A DNA stretch of 64,000 nucleotides from an uncultured Reyranella sp. (GTDB lineage Bacteria > Pseudomonadota > Alphaproteobacteria > Reyranellales > Reyranellaceae), in contig NZ_CAMFKM010000009.1 in assembly GCF_945957355.1 (NCBI RefSeq), positions 1-64,000 of the forward strand, read 5' to 3'. This document shows positions 28,396 through 40,265 of this stretch, one piece after another. The notes under the pieces were generated by a model, which saw nothing but the letters and a program-made list of their open reading frames with translations, was not told where the DNA came from and searched no databases. Both the position numbers and the translations under genes were made by a program. How positions within the stretch are numbered: the first letter of the stretch is position 1; each line of letters starts with the position of its first letter.

Positions 28396-28766
28396 TCCGG
28401 CCGCTTGCGGCGCTCCTCGCCTCCTTGGTGGTTTTCCAAGCCTCCGCCCAAGCGCAGAGTCAGATGGAACTCAATCAGCAGGCAGGCACGACGCTGCAGG
28501 ACGCCGACCGGCAGCTCAACGCCGCTTACACGAAGCTGCGGACGCGCCTCGGACCCGAAAGCCGGGCGCGCCTGCAGGCGGCCGAGGAGGCCTGGATCCG
28601 CTTCCGCGACAGGGAATGCGCCTTCATCGGCGGGCCGACGACCGGCGGTTCGATCCACGGGATGATCGTCGCCCAGTGCCAGGCCCGTCTCAGCCTCGCG
28701 CGCGTGAAGGACCTCGAAGCGCAGCTCAACTGCCCGGAAGGCGATCTGTCCTGCGTCAGGGAGTAG
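28392..28766 (+). CDS. lysozyme inhibitor LprI-like (DUF1311) family protein
   Basis: Signal peptide; LQDADRQLNAAYTKLRTRLGPESRARLQAAEEAWIRFRDRECAF. Confidence 0.85.
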   Translation: MIRPLAALLASLVVFQASAQAQSQMELNQQAGTTLQDADRQLNAAYTKLRTRLGPESRARLQAAEEAWIRFRDRECAFIGGPTTGGSIHGMIVAQCQARLSLARVKDLEAQLNCPEGDLSCVRE

Positions 28767-29649
28767 CGGTGGCACGCCGATCGTGGTGCCAGGTGTAGAG
28801 ACCCGAGGCCACGATCACGGCGGCCCCAGCCAGGGTCCAGTGGTCGGGGATGTCGCCGAAGACGATGGCGCCCAGGATCGTGACGAAGACCAGCAGCGTG
28901 TAGCTGTAGGGCTGGACCGACCCGGCCTCCGCGTAATCCAGCGCCTTGATCAGCGCATAGTGCGCCAGTGCCCCCAGCGAAGCGATGGCGAGCAGCAGCG
29001 CCCAGCCCTTCGCGTCTGGCCAGATCCATTGCCAGGGCCCGACCAGGGTCGTGGCGCCGAAGGCCACGAAGGCCGACCAGACGAGGGTCGTGTCGGGCTT
29101 GTCGCTGCGCGAGCAGAGGCGAACCAGGATCTGGTAGGCGCCCCACAGGATTGCGCCGGCGACGGGAATCAGAAGCGTCCAGTCGAGTTCGCGGAAGCCC
29201 GGGCGCACGATCAGCATTACGCCGGCGAAGCCCGCGCCGACGGCCGCCCAGCGCGCCGGCCCGGCCTTCTCGCCGAGGAACAGTACGCCGAGCGCGATTA
29301 CGATCAGCGGCGAGGTCGCGGCGATTGCATGTGTGTCGGCGAGCGGCAGGTAGCGGAAGGCCAGCACGAACACCGCGCTCTCGATCACCGCCAGCAGGGC
29401 ACGGCCGAGCTGTAGCCATGGCCGGTTCGAGCGTGCGGCCGTACGCAGGCCGCGGCGGCGCACGACGAGCCAGGCGAAAACGCAGAAGACGGCGTAGCGT
29501 ACCCACATCATCTGGCCGATCGGATAGTCGGCCACCATCCACTTGGTGATCGTGTCCATGCTGGCGAAGCCCAGCATGGCTAGCATCGTGAAGATCGCGC
29601 CGCGCGAATTGTTGTTGTTGCGGCCGATGGGGGCCGCCTGCGTCGTCAT
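28756..29649 (-). CDS. DMT superfamily transporter (EamA)
   Basis: AIFTMLAMLGFASMDTITKWMVADYPIGQMMWVRY...two EamA repeats. Confidence 0.9.
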   Translation of the reverse strand: MTTQAAPIGRNNNNSRGAIFTMLAMLGFASMDTITKWMVADYPIGQMMWVRYAVFCVFAWLVVRRRGLRTAARSNRPWLQLGRALLAVIESAVFVLAFRYLPLADTHAIAATSPLIVIALGVLFLGEKAGPARWAAVGAGFAGVMLIVRPGFRELDWTLLIPVAGAILWGAYQILVRLCSRSDKPDTTLVWSAFVAFGATTLVGPWQWIWPDAKGWALLLAIASLGALAHYALIKALDYAEAGSVQPYSYTLLVFVTILGAIVFGDIPDHWTLAGAAVIVASGLYTWHHDRRATATP

Positions 29650-30719
29650 TCCGCTGCGGCGACGCGCTGCGCCGGGGGCCGGAAGGCGGGGATCACGCGC
29701 TCGGCGAAGAGCTTCAGGCTCTTCATCGTCTTCTCGCGTCCGTAGTAGGGCGGATAGTGCAGCAGCAGCGAGGTCATGCCGGTGCGCGCCTGCATCTCGC
29801 GCAGCCGCGCGATCACGGTCTCGGCCGAACCGTGCAGCAGCGTGGTGTTCAGGAGTTCGTCGTAGCTCAGCTGAGTGCCCTTCTCCGAGACCGATCCGAG
29901 ATAGCCCGCCGTGCCGGTGCCACCGAAATGCGCGATGTGACGGACGATCGCTTCCTCGGTCTCGGCTCGCGCCTGCGCATCGCTGTCGGCGATGTAGACC
30001 CAGCGCGCGATGTCGATCTGGCCGGCGGCGGGATTCCGGGCGCGCTCGGCCGAGGCGGTCGCGAGTTCGCGCTTGTAGAGGGCGGTCTGCGCCGCCAGCG
30101 TCTCGATGCCGGGCAGGGTCGATAGCATCAGACCGAAGCCGTTGCGGCCGCAATAGCCGATCGAGCGGTCGGTGCCGCCCGCCATGAAGAGCGGCGGATG
30201 CGGCATCTGCACGGGCTGCGGCAGCATCTCGTAGGGCTCCGCGACGGTGCCGCTGAAATACTTGCCCTTGTGGTCGTAGCGATGACGATGGAAGGCATCA
30301 AACATCAGGCCGACGGCTTCCTCGACCATGTCGCGGCGGCCCTCGAAATCCTTGCCGAGGCCGACGAACTCATAGGGTCGGTAGCCCGAGCCGATGCCCA
30401 GCATGACCCGGCCGTTCGACAGGATGTCGACGAAGTTGGCGTTCTCGACGACGCGGATTGGATCGTAGAGCGGCAGGGTGATCACACCGGACGCCAGCTT
30501 GATGCGGCTGGTCTTGGCGGCGAGATAGGCCATGTAGGCGAAGCAGTCCGGCATGATGCCGTAGCCCGTCGAGAAATGATGTTCGGCGATCCAGGCGGTG
30601 TCGTAGCCCAGCCGCTCCGCCTCGATGATCTCGTCCGTCGTGCGCGCATGCACGGCACGATGCGGATAGGGCTCTTCCTTAGGATTGGGATGCGAGGTGA
30701 AGAGGATGCCGAATTCCAT
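29646..30719 (-). CDS. LLM class flavin-dependent oxidoreductase
   Basis: MEFGILFTSHP, AERLGYDTAWIAEHHF, LPLYDPIRVVENANFVDILSNGRVMLGIGSGYRPYEF. Confidence 0.9.
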   Translation of the reverse strand: MEFGILFTSHPNPKEEPYPHRAVHARTTDEIIEAERLGYDTAWIAEHHFSTGYGIMPDCFAYMAYLAAKTSRIKLASGVITLPLYDPIRVVENANFVDILSNGRVMLGIGSGYRPYEFVGLGKDFEGRRDMVEEAVGLMFDAFHRHRYDHKGKYFSGTVAEPYEMLPQPVQMPHPPLFMAGGTDRSIGYCGRNGFGLMLSTLPGIETLAAQTALYKRELATASAERARNPAAGQIDIARWVYIADSDAQARAETEEAIVRHIAHFGGTGTAGYLGSVSEKGTQLSYDELLNTTLLHGSAETVIARLREMQARTGMTSLLLHYPPYYGREKTMKSLKLFAERVIPAFRPPAQRVAAAE

Positions 30720-30871
30720 GCCGTTTCCTCCAGATCCATTCGTGTTTTGTGGCAGCATTCTTCACCACCTGAGTGCCGTTTTCGACCGTGTGCGCACGCC
30801 CCGTATCGCTCTGCACGGTCTTGTCGGAAACCGGAGCCGCGCCCGGCCTCCGGGGAGGCGCATCAATCGCC

Positions 30872-30900
30872 TTGACTTCGCTGCGCTGCAGCATCATATA
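30872..30900 (+). promoter_or_regulatory. Putative sigma-70-like promoter for the DEAD-box helicase gene
   Basis: TTGACT (30872-30877)-N17-CATATA (30895-30900). Confidence 0.45.
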
Positions 30901-31099
30901 CGCGCCAGCCCGCCGGTATGCGGGCCTACAAAGATTTCTCGCGATCGCGCGACGCGCCCCATTTCCTTTTTGACGGCGCCTCATCCCGAGACAATCCCCC
31001 AGGACAAGAGCCGTCCCAGCCGCGCGCGGGAACGGGCCTAACGCCGCCACAGATGCGCGTGCCCGGGATGGCATGCCGGGCGGCAAGTAAGGATTTTCA

Positions 31100-32880
<1,781 letters not shown>

Positions 32881-32884
<4 letters not shown>

Positions 32885-33813
32885 CTGAGAATTCCTTCCT
32901 CGCGGAAGATTTCCAGGCACTTCGAAAGAGCGCGCTCGTACCGGGCGCGCTCTTTTGCCATTGAGGCCTCGTCCCAGTCGAAGAACCCGCCCTTCGTCTT
33001 GAAGCCGATCCGCCCCTGGTCGACGTTGCGCTGAAGTACGGGCGGCGGTCCGTCGGCGTTGCTGAGATCGGGCCAGATGATCTTGGCGACGGCACAGGTC
33101 GTGTCCCAGCCCGAATGCTCCTTCTGCGTGATCGGACCGGCGGCGGCATAGCGAAAACCGAAGGAGAGACGCACGGTCGCGTCGATATCCTCGGGCGAGG
33201 CGACGCCCTCTTCGATCAGCCACAGCGCCTCGCGCATCAGCGCGCCCTGGATGCGGTTGCCCAGGAAGCCGATCACGTCCTTCTTCACCTGGACGGGGCG
33301 CTTGCCCAGTTCACTCATGATGGCGCCGACCTTCTCGGCCAATGCCACATCGGTGTGAACGGAGCGCACGACCTCGACTAGCGGGATGAGGTGGGCCGGC
33401 ATGAAGAAGTGGAGCCCCATCATGCGGTCCTGGCTCGCCAAGCCCTTGCCGATCTCGCTGATCGGGAAGCTCGACGAGTTGGAGGTGAGCGGCACGCCGG
33501 GGCGCGACAGCCGCTCCAGGTCGGCGAAGATCTTCTGCTTCAGCGCCAGATCCTCGGTGACCGTCTCGACCACGATGTCGATCTTCGACCAGGGCGCCTC
33601 CTCGAGCGTCGCATAGGTCGCGAGGCCCGAAACGTCATCCGGTCTTCCCATGGCCTGCAGTGCGCGGGATGTCGCCGCAGGCAGGCCATCGCGGGTCGAG
33701 GCGGAGCGCGACACGACGTCCACTTTCCAGCCACCGCCCAGGAACATGGCGATGATTCCGACGCCCATGGTGCCGCCTCCCAGCACCAAGGCGTGTCGTT
33801 CGCTTTGCGGCAT
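32881..33813 (-). CDS. 3-hydroxyacyl-CoA dehydrogenase family protein
   Basis: ALVLGGGTMGVGIIAMFLGGGWKVDVVSRS, GLHFFMPAHLIPLVEVV, GFLGNRIQGALMREAL. Confidence 0.92.
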
Positions 33814-33899
33814 ACCTTTTTCTCCCGTATCGACGCGTGACCCCTGCCGGGGCAGTATCCCGGCCAAGTTAGCCGGATTTTCAACGCGGGAGAAAACAG

Positions 33900-34673
33900 A
33901 TGAGCGCCACCTTCAAGGACATCGGGATCAGCACCGACGGCGCGGTCGGAATCGTCGAGATTCAGCGGCCGCCGCACAACTTCTTCGACAACTCGCTGAT
34001 CAACCAGATCGCCGATGCCTTCGAGGCGTTCGACCGCGACGACAAGATCCGCGCGTATGTGCTGTGCGCGCAGGGCAAGTCGTTCTGCGCCGGCGCCGAT
34101 TTCGCCAACCGCCCGCAGACCGGCGCGGCGGAGAGCGGCAAGCATCTCTACAAGGAAGCAACCCGCCTTTTCCGTTCGAAGAAGCCCAGCGTCGCCGCGG
34201 TGCAGGGCCCGGCGATCGGCGGCGGCCTCGGCCTCGCCCTGATGCCGGATTTCCGCGTCGCCTGCGCCGAGGCGCGCTTTGCCGCCAACTTCACGCGTCT
34301 GGGCTTCCACCCGGGCTTCTCGCTCACCTTCACGCTGCCGCGCCTGATCGGCCAGCAGAAGGCGAACCTGATGTTCTACACGGGCCGCCGCATTGGCGGT
34401 GAGCAGGCCTACGAATGGGGCATGGCCGACGTGCTGGTGCCGCTCGCCGACGTGCGCAAGGAAGCGATCAAGCTCGCGCAGGAGATCGCCGAGTCGGCGC
34501 CGCTCGCGGTGATGTCGACCCGCGAGACGATGCGCCGTGGCTTCGCCGATGCGGCCGAGATCGCCACCGAGCGTGAACTCACCGAGCAGGACTGGACGCG
34601 CAAGACCGAGGACTTCAAGGAAGGCGTCAAGTCGTACGCCGAGAAGCGCCCCGGCAACTGGAAGAACCGCTAG
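33900..34673 (+). CDS. enoyl-CoA hydratase/isomerase family protein
   Basis: VGIVEIQRPPHNFFDNSL, CAQGKSFCAGADF, PSVAAVQGPAIGGGLGLALMPDFRVA. Confidence 0.92.
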   Translation: MSATFKDIGISTDGAVGIVEIQRPPHNFFDNSLINQIADAFEAFDRDDKIRAYVLCAQGKSFCAGADFANRPQTGAAESGKHLYKEATRLFRSKKPSVAAVQGPAIGGGLGLALMPDFRVACAEARFAANFTRLGFHPGFSLTFTLPRLIGQQKANLMFYTGRRIGGEQAYEWGMADVLVPLADVRKEAIKLAQEIAESAPLAVMSTRETMRRGFADAAEIATERELTEQDWTRKTEDFKEGVKSYAEKRPGNWKNR

Positions 34674-34683
34674 GGAGCGTTCC

Positions 34684-35487
34684 ATGGCTCAGGTCTCGGG
34701 CAAGGTCGCCATCGTCACGGGCGGTGCTTCCGGCATCGGCGAGGCCTGTGCCGAAACGCTGGCGCGCGAAGGCGCGTCGGTTCTCATCACCGACATCGAC
34801 GACACCCTGGGCAAGGGTGTCGTCGAGCGCATCACCAAGGCGGGCGGCAAGGCACACTATCTGCGCCACGACGTGCGCGACGAGGCGGCCTGGCCGGGAA
34901 TCGTCGCCGACGCCGAGAAGCGCTACGGCCGTCTCGACATCATGGTGGCCAATGCCGGCATCGGCATCATGTCGCCGATCGCGACGATGACGCTGGCTGA
35001 CTGGCAGCGCCAGCAGGCCATCAATCTCGACGGCGTGTTCCTCTCGATCAAGCATTCGATCCCGGCGATGAAGCGCGCGGGCGGCGGCTCGATCGTGCTG
35101 ATGTCCTCGGTGGCGGGGCTGCGCGGTGCGCCGGGCCTCGCGGCCTATTCGGCGACCAAGGGCGGCGTGCGCCTGCTCGCCAAGTCGGTGGCGCTCGAAC
35201 ATGCGGCCGACAATATCCGCTGCAACTCGGTGCATCCCGGCATCATCGCCACACCGATCTGGGAGAAGATCCCGACCGGCGCCGAGGGCAATCGTCGCAA
35301 CGCGCCGATCGATCCGCGCGAGCGCGCCGCCGCCACGGTGCCGCTGCCGCGCGTGGGCGAGGCGCAGGACATCGCCAACGGCGTGCTCTTCCTGTGCACC
35401 GACGCCGGCAACTACATCACGGGCCAGGAGCTGGTGATCGACGGCGGCATGACGGCGGGCGGGCGACCGACCCGGCCGCTGCAATAG
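34684..35487 (+). CDS. SDR family oxidoreductase
   Basis: KVAIVTGGASGIGEACAETLAREGA, MVANAGIGIMSPI, YSATKGGVRLLAKS. Confidence 0.93.
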   Translation: MAQVSGKVAIVTGGASGIGEACAETLAREGASVLITDIDDTLGKGVVERITKAGGKAHYLRHDVRDEAAWPGIVADAEKRYGRLDIMVANAGIGIMSPIATMTLADWQRQQAINLDGVFLSIKHSIPAMKRAGGGSIVLMSSVAGLRGAPGLAAYSATKGGVRLLAKSVALEHAADNIRCNSVHPGIIATPIWEKIPTGAEGNRRNAPIDPRERAAATVPLPRVGEAQDIANGVLFLCTDAGNYITGQELVIDGGMTAGGRPTRPLQ

Positions 35488-35491
35488 TCTC

Positions 35492-35890
35492 ATGGGCGCC
35501 GCCGCGCGGCTCTGGATCGTCGTCGCCGCGCTGAGCGGCGCGATCTCGGTCATCGTCGGCGCCTTCGCCGCGCACGGTCTCGACCTGCGCACGGAAGCCG
35601 GGCTCAAGGCACGCGACTGGCTGCAGACCGGCAGCCACTATCAGATGGTTCACGCCCTCGCGATGCTGGGCGTCTGCGCCTTGGCGGGGGCGGAACTGCT
35701 CAACGCCCGCCTGACCATCGTCGCGCTGTGGCTGTTCCTCGCCGGCAGCATCCTGTTTCCAGGCGCTCTCTATTCCCTGTCGTTCGGCGGCCCGCGATGG
35801 TTCGGCGCCGTGGCGCCGGTCGGCGGTCTCGCCTTCATCGCGGGCTGGGTGTTCGTGGCGATCGCCGCGTTGAAGCGGCCGATCGGCTGA
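35492..35890 (+). CDS. DUF423 family membrane protein
   Basis: ALSGAISVIVGAFAAHGLDLRTEAGLKARDWLQTGSHYQMVHALAMLG...FPGALYSLSFG. Confidence 0.9.
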   Translation: MGAAARLWIVVAALSGAISVIVGAFAAHGLDLRTEAGLKARDWLQTGSHYQMVHALAMLGVCALAGAELLNARLTIVALWLFLAGSILFPGALYSLSFGGPRWFGAVAPVGGLAFIAGWVFVAIAALKRPIG

Positions 35891-35892
35891 CG

Positions 35893-36375
35893 TCAGGAAA
35901 GTTGCTCGTCGAGCAGCTTGAGGGCTTCGGCGGCGAAGGCGCGCATGTTGGCGACGCGATCGTCGGAGCCGGTGCGCAGGGTGCGGGCGACGCTGCCATT
36001 GGGGCCGACGACTGCTACGCAGGTGTGTCCCGCGGGATCGCCGTAGGAATTGCCCGTCGGGCCGGAGGCGCCGGTCTCGGCGAGCCCCCACGTGGTCTTG
36101 AGCCGGCCGCGGACATGCTCGGCGGCGAGCAGGGCCCACGGTTCCGAGGAGGAACGAACGCCGGCGCGCTTCTCGCGCGGCACGGCGAGGAATGCATCTC
36201 CGGCCGGCCGCGTGTAGACCACGGCGCCGCCCATGAAATAGGCCGAGGCGCCCGGCACGGCGAGCAGCGCCGCCGAGATCAATCCGCCGGCGGACGATTC
36301 GGAGATGCCGACTGTTTCCTTGCGAGCTTTCAGTTTTTCACCGACGCGCCGGGCGAGCGGGAGCAGGGAGTCCAT
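35893..36375 (-). CDS. CinA family protein (nicotinamide-nucleotide amidohydrolase/PncC-like)
   Basis: TVGISESSAGGLISAALLAVPGASAYFMGGAVVYT, TWGLAETGASGPTGNSYGDPAGHT. Confidence 0.9.
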   Translation of the reverse strand: MDSLLPLARRVGEKLKARKETVGISESSAGGLISAALLAVPGASAYFMGGAVVYTRPAGDAFLAVPREKRAGVRSSSEPWALLAAEHVRGRLKTTWGLAETGASGPTGNSYGDPAGHTCVAVVGPNGSVARTLRTGSDDRVANMRAFAAEALKLLDEQLS

Positions 36376-36379
36376 CAGG

Positions 36380-36724
36380 TCAATCCTTCTTCGTGAAGAT
36401 GTCGAGGACCAGCGGCACCTGCTGGCCCATCCAGATCGCGCGGTCGCGATGATCCTCGAGATCGTGCCCGGTGTTGGGATGAATGAACACCGTAAGTTCG
36501 CCGCGGTGGAGGGTGAGCCACGACATGACCGGAAGGAACTGTTCGTTCTTCAGGGCGACCTGATAGCTGAAGCGCGGATGCGGCCCGACCGGCTTCTCGT
36601 GAAAGCGGCCCATTTCGATCGGGAAGGTCTTCTCGATCCGCTCGCGCAGCGCCCATGCCGCATCGCGAGACGCTTCGTCGAAGTAGACGTGGGCATGCCA
36701 GTCCTTGATTTGGTCAGCATTCAT
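36380..36724 (-). CDS. DOPA 4,5-dioxygenase family protein
   Basis: DWHAHVYFDEASRDAAWALRERI, GPHPRFSYQVALKNEQFLPVMSWLTLHRGELTVFIHPNTGHDLEDH. Confidence 0.9.
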   Translation of the reverse strand: MNADQIKDWHAHVYFDEASRDAAWALRERIEKTFPIEMGRFHEKPVGPHPRFSYQVALKNEQFLPVMSWLTLHRGELTVFIHPNTGHDLEDHRDRAIWMGQQVPLVLDIFTKKD

Positions 36725-36809
36725 GACGTTCACCATATCGTTGCACAACCCGCCTGACGGAACCTAGAACCGTTCCCCGAGCCGAGCTTGCTTGCTAGGG
36801 TTGGGCATC

Positions 36810-37934
36810 ATGAACTTCGATTTCTCCGACGACCAGAAGCTGCTCAAGGAGCAGGTTCGCAAATTCCTCGCCGACAAGTGCCCCACCAAAGTGGTGCGGC
36901 GCGTGCTCGACGGCAACGAAACCCACGCGGACGATGTCTGGAAAGGGCTCGTCGATCTCGGCGTGCCCGCCCTCGGCATTCCCGAAGAGTATGGCGGTAT
37001 GGGCCTGTCGCCGCTCGAGGTCTGCGTCGCCGCCGAAGAGATCGGTCGCGCCGCGGCGCCAGTGCCGTTCGACAGCTCGGTGGTGCTGGCGACCGAAGCG
37101 CTGAAGCTCGCGGGCTCCGACGCGCAGAAGAAGAAGTGGTTGCCCGAGCTCGCGTCCGGCAAGGCGATCGGCACCCTGGCGATTGCCGAGGGCGCGCAGC
37201 CGCCGAAGCCGCGGAACATCCGCACCACCTTTGGCGGCGGTCGTCTGAACGGCAAGAAGCTTCCGGTGACCGACGGCGAGGCCGCGACCTTCGCCATCGT
37301 GCTCGCCAATACCGGGGGCTCAGGCGATCGCGCCGTGTCTCTCGTGCTGGTCGATCTCACGCAGAAGGCCGTGGCCAGGAAGCGCATCGAGACGATCGAT
37401 CCCGCGCGCAAGCATGCCGAGCTCTCCTTCAGCGACGCCTCGGCCGAACTGCTGGGCGCTGAGGGCGAAGGCTGGCGCCTGCTCGAGCGGCTGTACGATG
37501 CGGCGGCGGTCTACTTCGCCTTTGCCCAGGTGGGCGGCGCCGAGGCGGCGATGTGGATGGCGCGCGACTATGCGCTGCAGCGCAACGCCTTCGGCCGCGC
37601 CATCGGCTCCTACCAGGCGATCAAGCACAAGCTGGCGGACTGCTACGTCAAGCTCGAGCTGGCGCGCTCCAACGCCTACTACGGCGCCATGATGCTGACC
37701 GAGGACGGCGCCGACCTGCCGCTGGCCGCGGCGGCGGCGCGTATCGCCGCGACCGACGCCTACGACTTCGCGGCCAAGGAGAACATCCAGACCCATGGCG
37801 GCATCGGCTTCACCTGGGAGGCCGACACGCAGTTCCACTACCGCCGCTCGCGTTTGATGGCGCTGTCGCTGGGCGGGCCGATGGCCTGGAAGGACAAGCT
37901 GGTGACCCGTCTCGAACAGAAGAACGCGGCCTAG
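36810..37934 (+). CDS. acyl-CoA dehydrogenase family protein
   Basis: MNFDFSDDQKLLKEQVRKFLADK, GIPEEYGGMGLSPLE, QTHGGIGFTWEADTQFHYRRS. Confidence 0.93.
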   Translation: MNFDFSDDQKLLKEQVRKFLADKCPTKVVRRVLDGNETHADDVWKGLVDLGVPALGIPEEYGGMGLSPLEVCVAAEEIGRAAAPVPFDSSVVLATEALKLAGSDAQKKKWLPELASGKAIGTLAIAEGAQPPKPRNIRTTFGGGRLNGKKLPVTDGEAATFAIVLANTGGSGDRAVSLVLVDLTQKAVARKRIETIDPARKHAELSFSDASAELLGAEGEGWRLLERLYDAAAVYFAFAQVGGAEAAMWMARDYALQRNAFGRAIGSYQAIKHKLADCYVKLELARSNAYYGAMMLTEDGADLPLAAAAARIAATDAYDFAAKENIQTHGGIGFTWEADTQFHYRRSRLMALSLGGPMAWKDKLVTRLEQKNAA

Positions 37935-37943
37935 GAGGAAACG

Positions 37944-39167
37944 ATGGACTTCAACGATACCCCCGAAGAAGCCGCCTTCCGCCAGGAAGTGCGCGCCTGG
38001 CTCGACGCCAACGCCACGCGCAAGAGCGACGACACGCAGAGCAACCGCGCGCGCAACGACGATCCGGGACTGCTGCAGAAGGCCAAGGCATGGCAGGACA
38101 AGAAGGCCACTGCCGGCTACGCGCGCATGACCTGGCCGAAGGAATTCGGCGGACGCGGCGCCTCGCCCATCCTGCAGGTGATCTACCAGCAGGAAGAGTC
38201 GAACTACCTGGTGCCGCTGGGCTTCTTCGACATCGGGCTGGGCATGTGCATCCCGACGATGATGGCCTATGCGACGCCCGAGCAGCTGAAGCGTTACGTG
38301 AAGCCGGCGCTGCACGGCCAGGAGATCTGGTGCCAGCTCTTCTCCGAGCCGGCCGCGGGTTCCGACGTGGCGGGCATTCGCACCAAGGCCGAGCGCGACG
38401 GCGACGACTGGATCATCAACGGCCAGAAAGTCTGGACGTCGGGCGCGCACTATTGCGACTTCGGCATCGTGATCACGCGCACCGATCCGAACGTGCCGAA
38501 GCACGCCGGCCTCACCATGTTCTTCCTCGACATGAAGAGCCCCGGCGTCGAGGTCCGTCCGATCAAGCAGATGTCGGGGGGCGCCAACTTCAACGAGGTG
38601 TTCTTCACCAACGTCCGCATCCCCGACAGCCAGCGGCTGGGCAAGGTGGGTGAGGGATGGAAAGCCGCGCTCACCACCTTGATGAACGAGCGTCTCGCCG
38701 TCGGCCTGCCGTCGGGCGGCCTCGACATCGACGAGCTGATGGAGCTGGCGCGCGAGACCGAGCTGGAGGACGGCGCGGCGATCCGCAACCAGCAGGTCCG
38801 CTCTAAGATCGCCGACTGGTACGTCCAGCAGCAGGGCCTCAAGCTCACGCGCTATCGCACGCTGACGGCGCTGTCCAAGGGCCAGACACCGGGGCCGGAA
38901 TCCTCGATCATCAAGATCGTGGCGGCCCCCAAGATGCAGGACATGGGCGCCTTCGCGATGGAGCTGATGGGCCATGCCGGCATCATGAAGGAGGACGTGC
39001 CCTTCGCGGCCGGCTTCCAGGCTCAATGGATCGGCGGCGCCGGCTTCCGCATCGCCGGCGGCACCGACGAGATCCTGCGCAACATTGTGGCTGAGCGCGT
39101 GCTGGGACTGCCGGCCGACATCCGGGTCGATAAGGATATTCCGTTCAACAAGTTGACGCGCTCATAG
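37944..39167 (+). CDS. acyl-CoA dehydrogenase family protein
   Basis: MTWPKEFGGRGASPILQVIYQQEE, WCQLFSEPAAGSDVAGIRTKAERDGDDWIINGQKVWTSGAHY. Confidence 0.94.
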   Translation: MDFNDTPEEAAFRQEVRAWLDANATRKSDDTQSNRARNDDPGLLQKAKAWQDKKATAGYARMTWPKEFGGRGASPILQVIYQQEESNYLVPLGFFDIGLGMCIPTMMAYATPEQLKRYVKPALHGQEIWCQLFSEPAAGSDVAGIRTKAERDGDDWIINGQKVWTSGAHYCDFGIVITRTDPNVPKHAGLTMFFLDMKSPGVEVRPIKQMSGGANFNEVFFTNVRIPDSQRLGKVGEGWKAALTTLMNERLAVGLPSGGLDIDELMELARETELEDGAAIRNQQVRSKIADWYVQQQGLKLTRYRTLTALSKGQTPGPESSIIKIVAAPKMQDMGAFAMELMGHAGIMKEDVPFAAGFQAQWIGGAGFRIAGGTDEILRNIVAERVLGLPADIRVDKDIPFNKLTRS

Positions 39168-39265
39168 CGCGTCGGCTCGCGCGGTGCAGAATGGATAGGA
39201 AATCTGATCCTTATCCATTCTGCCCGGTGTGGGCTCTCGCGCCTATGAAGGCGCTGCCGCCCACC

Positions 39266-39287
39266 AGGGCTTTCTTACGAAAGCCCT
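39266..39287 (-). terminator. Hairpin overlapping the tctC stop codon, possible terminator
   Basis: AGGGCTTTC-TTAC-GAAAGCCCT; no clear U tract. Confidence 0.35.
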
Positions 39288-40251
39288 AGCGTTGCTTGAG
39301 CGCCCATTCTGTATATTTGGTCGCCGCCGCATGCGAGTCGGCGTAGTACTTGGCATATTCCGCCCCGACCATCGGCTTCAGCGCGAGGCCCTGTTCGTCC
39401 ATCTTCTTGATGTGCTCGGGATCGTTGATCGCCTTCAGGAAGGCGGTCTCGAGCACCTTGATCGCGTCGGCGGGTGTGCCCTTCGGCACGGCGATGCCGC
39501 GCGTCGAGGAGGAGATCACCGACGGCAGGCCGAGCTCCTTGGTGGTCGGCACGTCGGGCAGGAACTTGGAACGTACGTCGTCCGTCACGACCAAGGCGCG
39601 CAGCTCGCCCGACTTCACCCTCTTCACGATGCCGCCGACATTGTCGAAGGCGCAGTCGACATGGCCGCCCATGACGCCGGTGAGCTGCTGGGCGGAGCCT
39701 TCGAAGTGGACGATGCGGAAGTTCACCTTCGCCGCGTCGTCGACCATCAGGATCGCCAGATGGTCGTCGCTCAGGATGCCTGTGGTGCAGGCGCTGATCT
39801 TGCCGGGCGCCTTTTTGGCGGCGTCGAGCAGGTCGCCGAACGTCTTGTAGGGGCTGTCTGCCTTCACCCACACGACGCCGGGGTCGAGCACCTGGTTCAC
39901 CACGGGCACGAAGCTGTCCATCTTGAACGCCGCCTTGCGCTCGGGATCGAGCACGATGGTGCTGACGCTGGGCAGGTTGATGAAGGTCACGGTGTAGCCG
40001 TCGGGACGGGCGCGGGCGCCCTCGGTGAAGCCGATCTGGCCGCCGGCGCCGCCCTTGTTCACGACCGTAATGGGTTGGCCGAGGCCCTTCTCCGCGATCG
40101 AGGCCAGGATGCGTGCGCCGATGTCGGTGTTACCGCCGGCCGGGAAGGCGACGATCATCTGTACCGCCTTGCGCGGGAAGTTCTGCGCGAAGGCAGGGGC
40201 CGCGAGGGCCGTGGCGCCGGCAGCGGCGATCAGGGTGCGTCTGCGGATCAT
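39286..40251 (-). CDS. tctC: tripartite tricarboxylate transporter substrate-binding protein
   Basis: Signal peptide; KAVQMIVAFPAGGNTDIGARILASIAEKGLGQPITVVNKGGAGGQIGF; downstream of tctB-tctA. Confidence 0.92.
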   Translation of the reverse strand: MIRRRTLIAAAGATALAAPAFAQNFPRKAVQMIVAFPAGGNTDIGARILASIAEKGLGQPITVVNKGGAGGQIGFTEGARARPDGYTVTFINLPSVSTIVLDPERKAAFKMDSFVPVVNQVLDPGVVWVKADSPYKTFGDLLDAAKKAPGKISACTTGILSDDHLAILMVDDAAKVNFRIVHFEGSAQQLTGVMGGHVDCAFDNVGGIVKRVKSGELRALVVTDDVRSKFLPDVPTTKELGLPSVISSSTRGIAVPKGTPADAIKVLETAFLKAINDPEHIKKMDEQGLALKPMVGAEYAKYYADSHAAATKYTEWALKQR

Positions 40252-40265
40252 GGAAGTCCTCCTTT

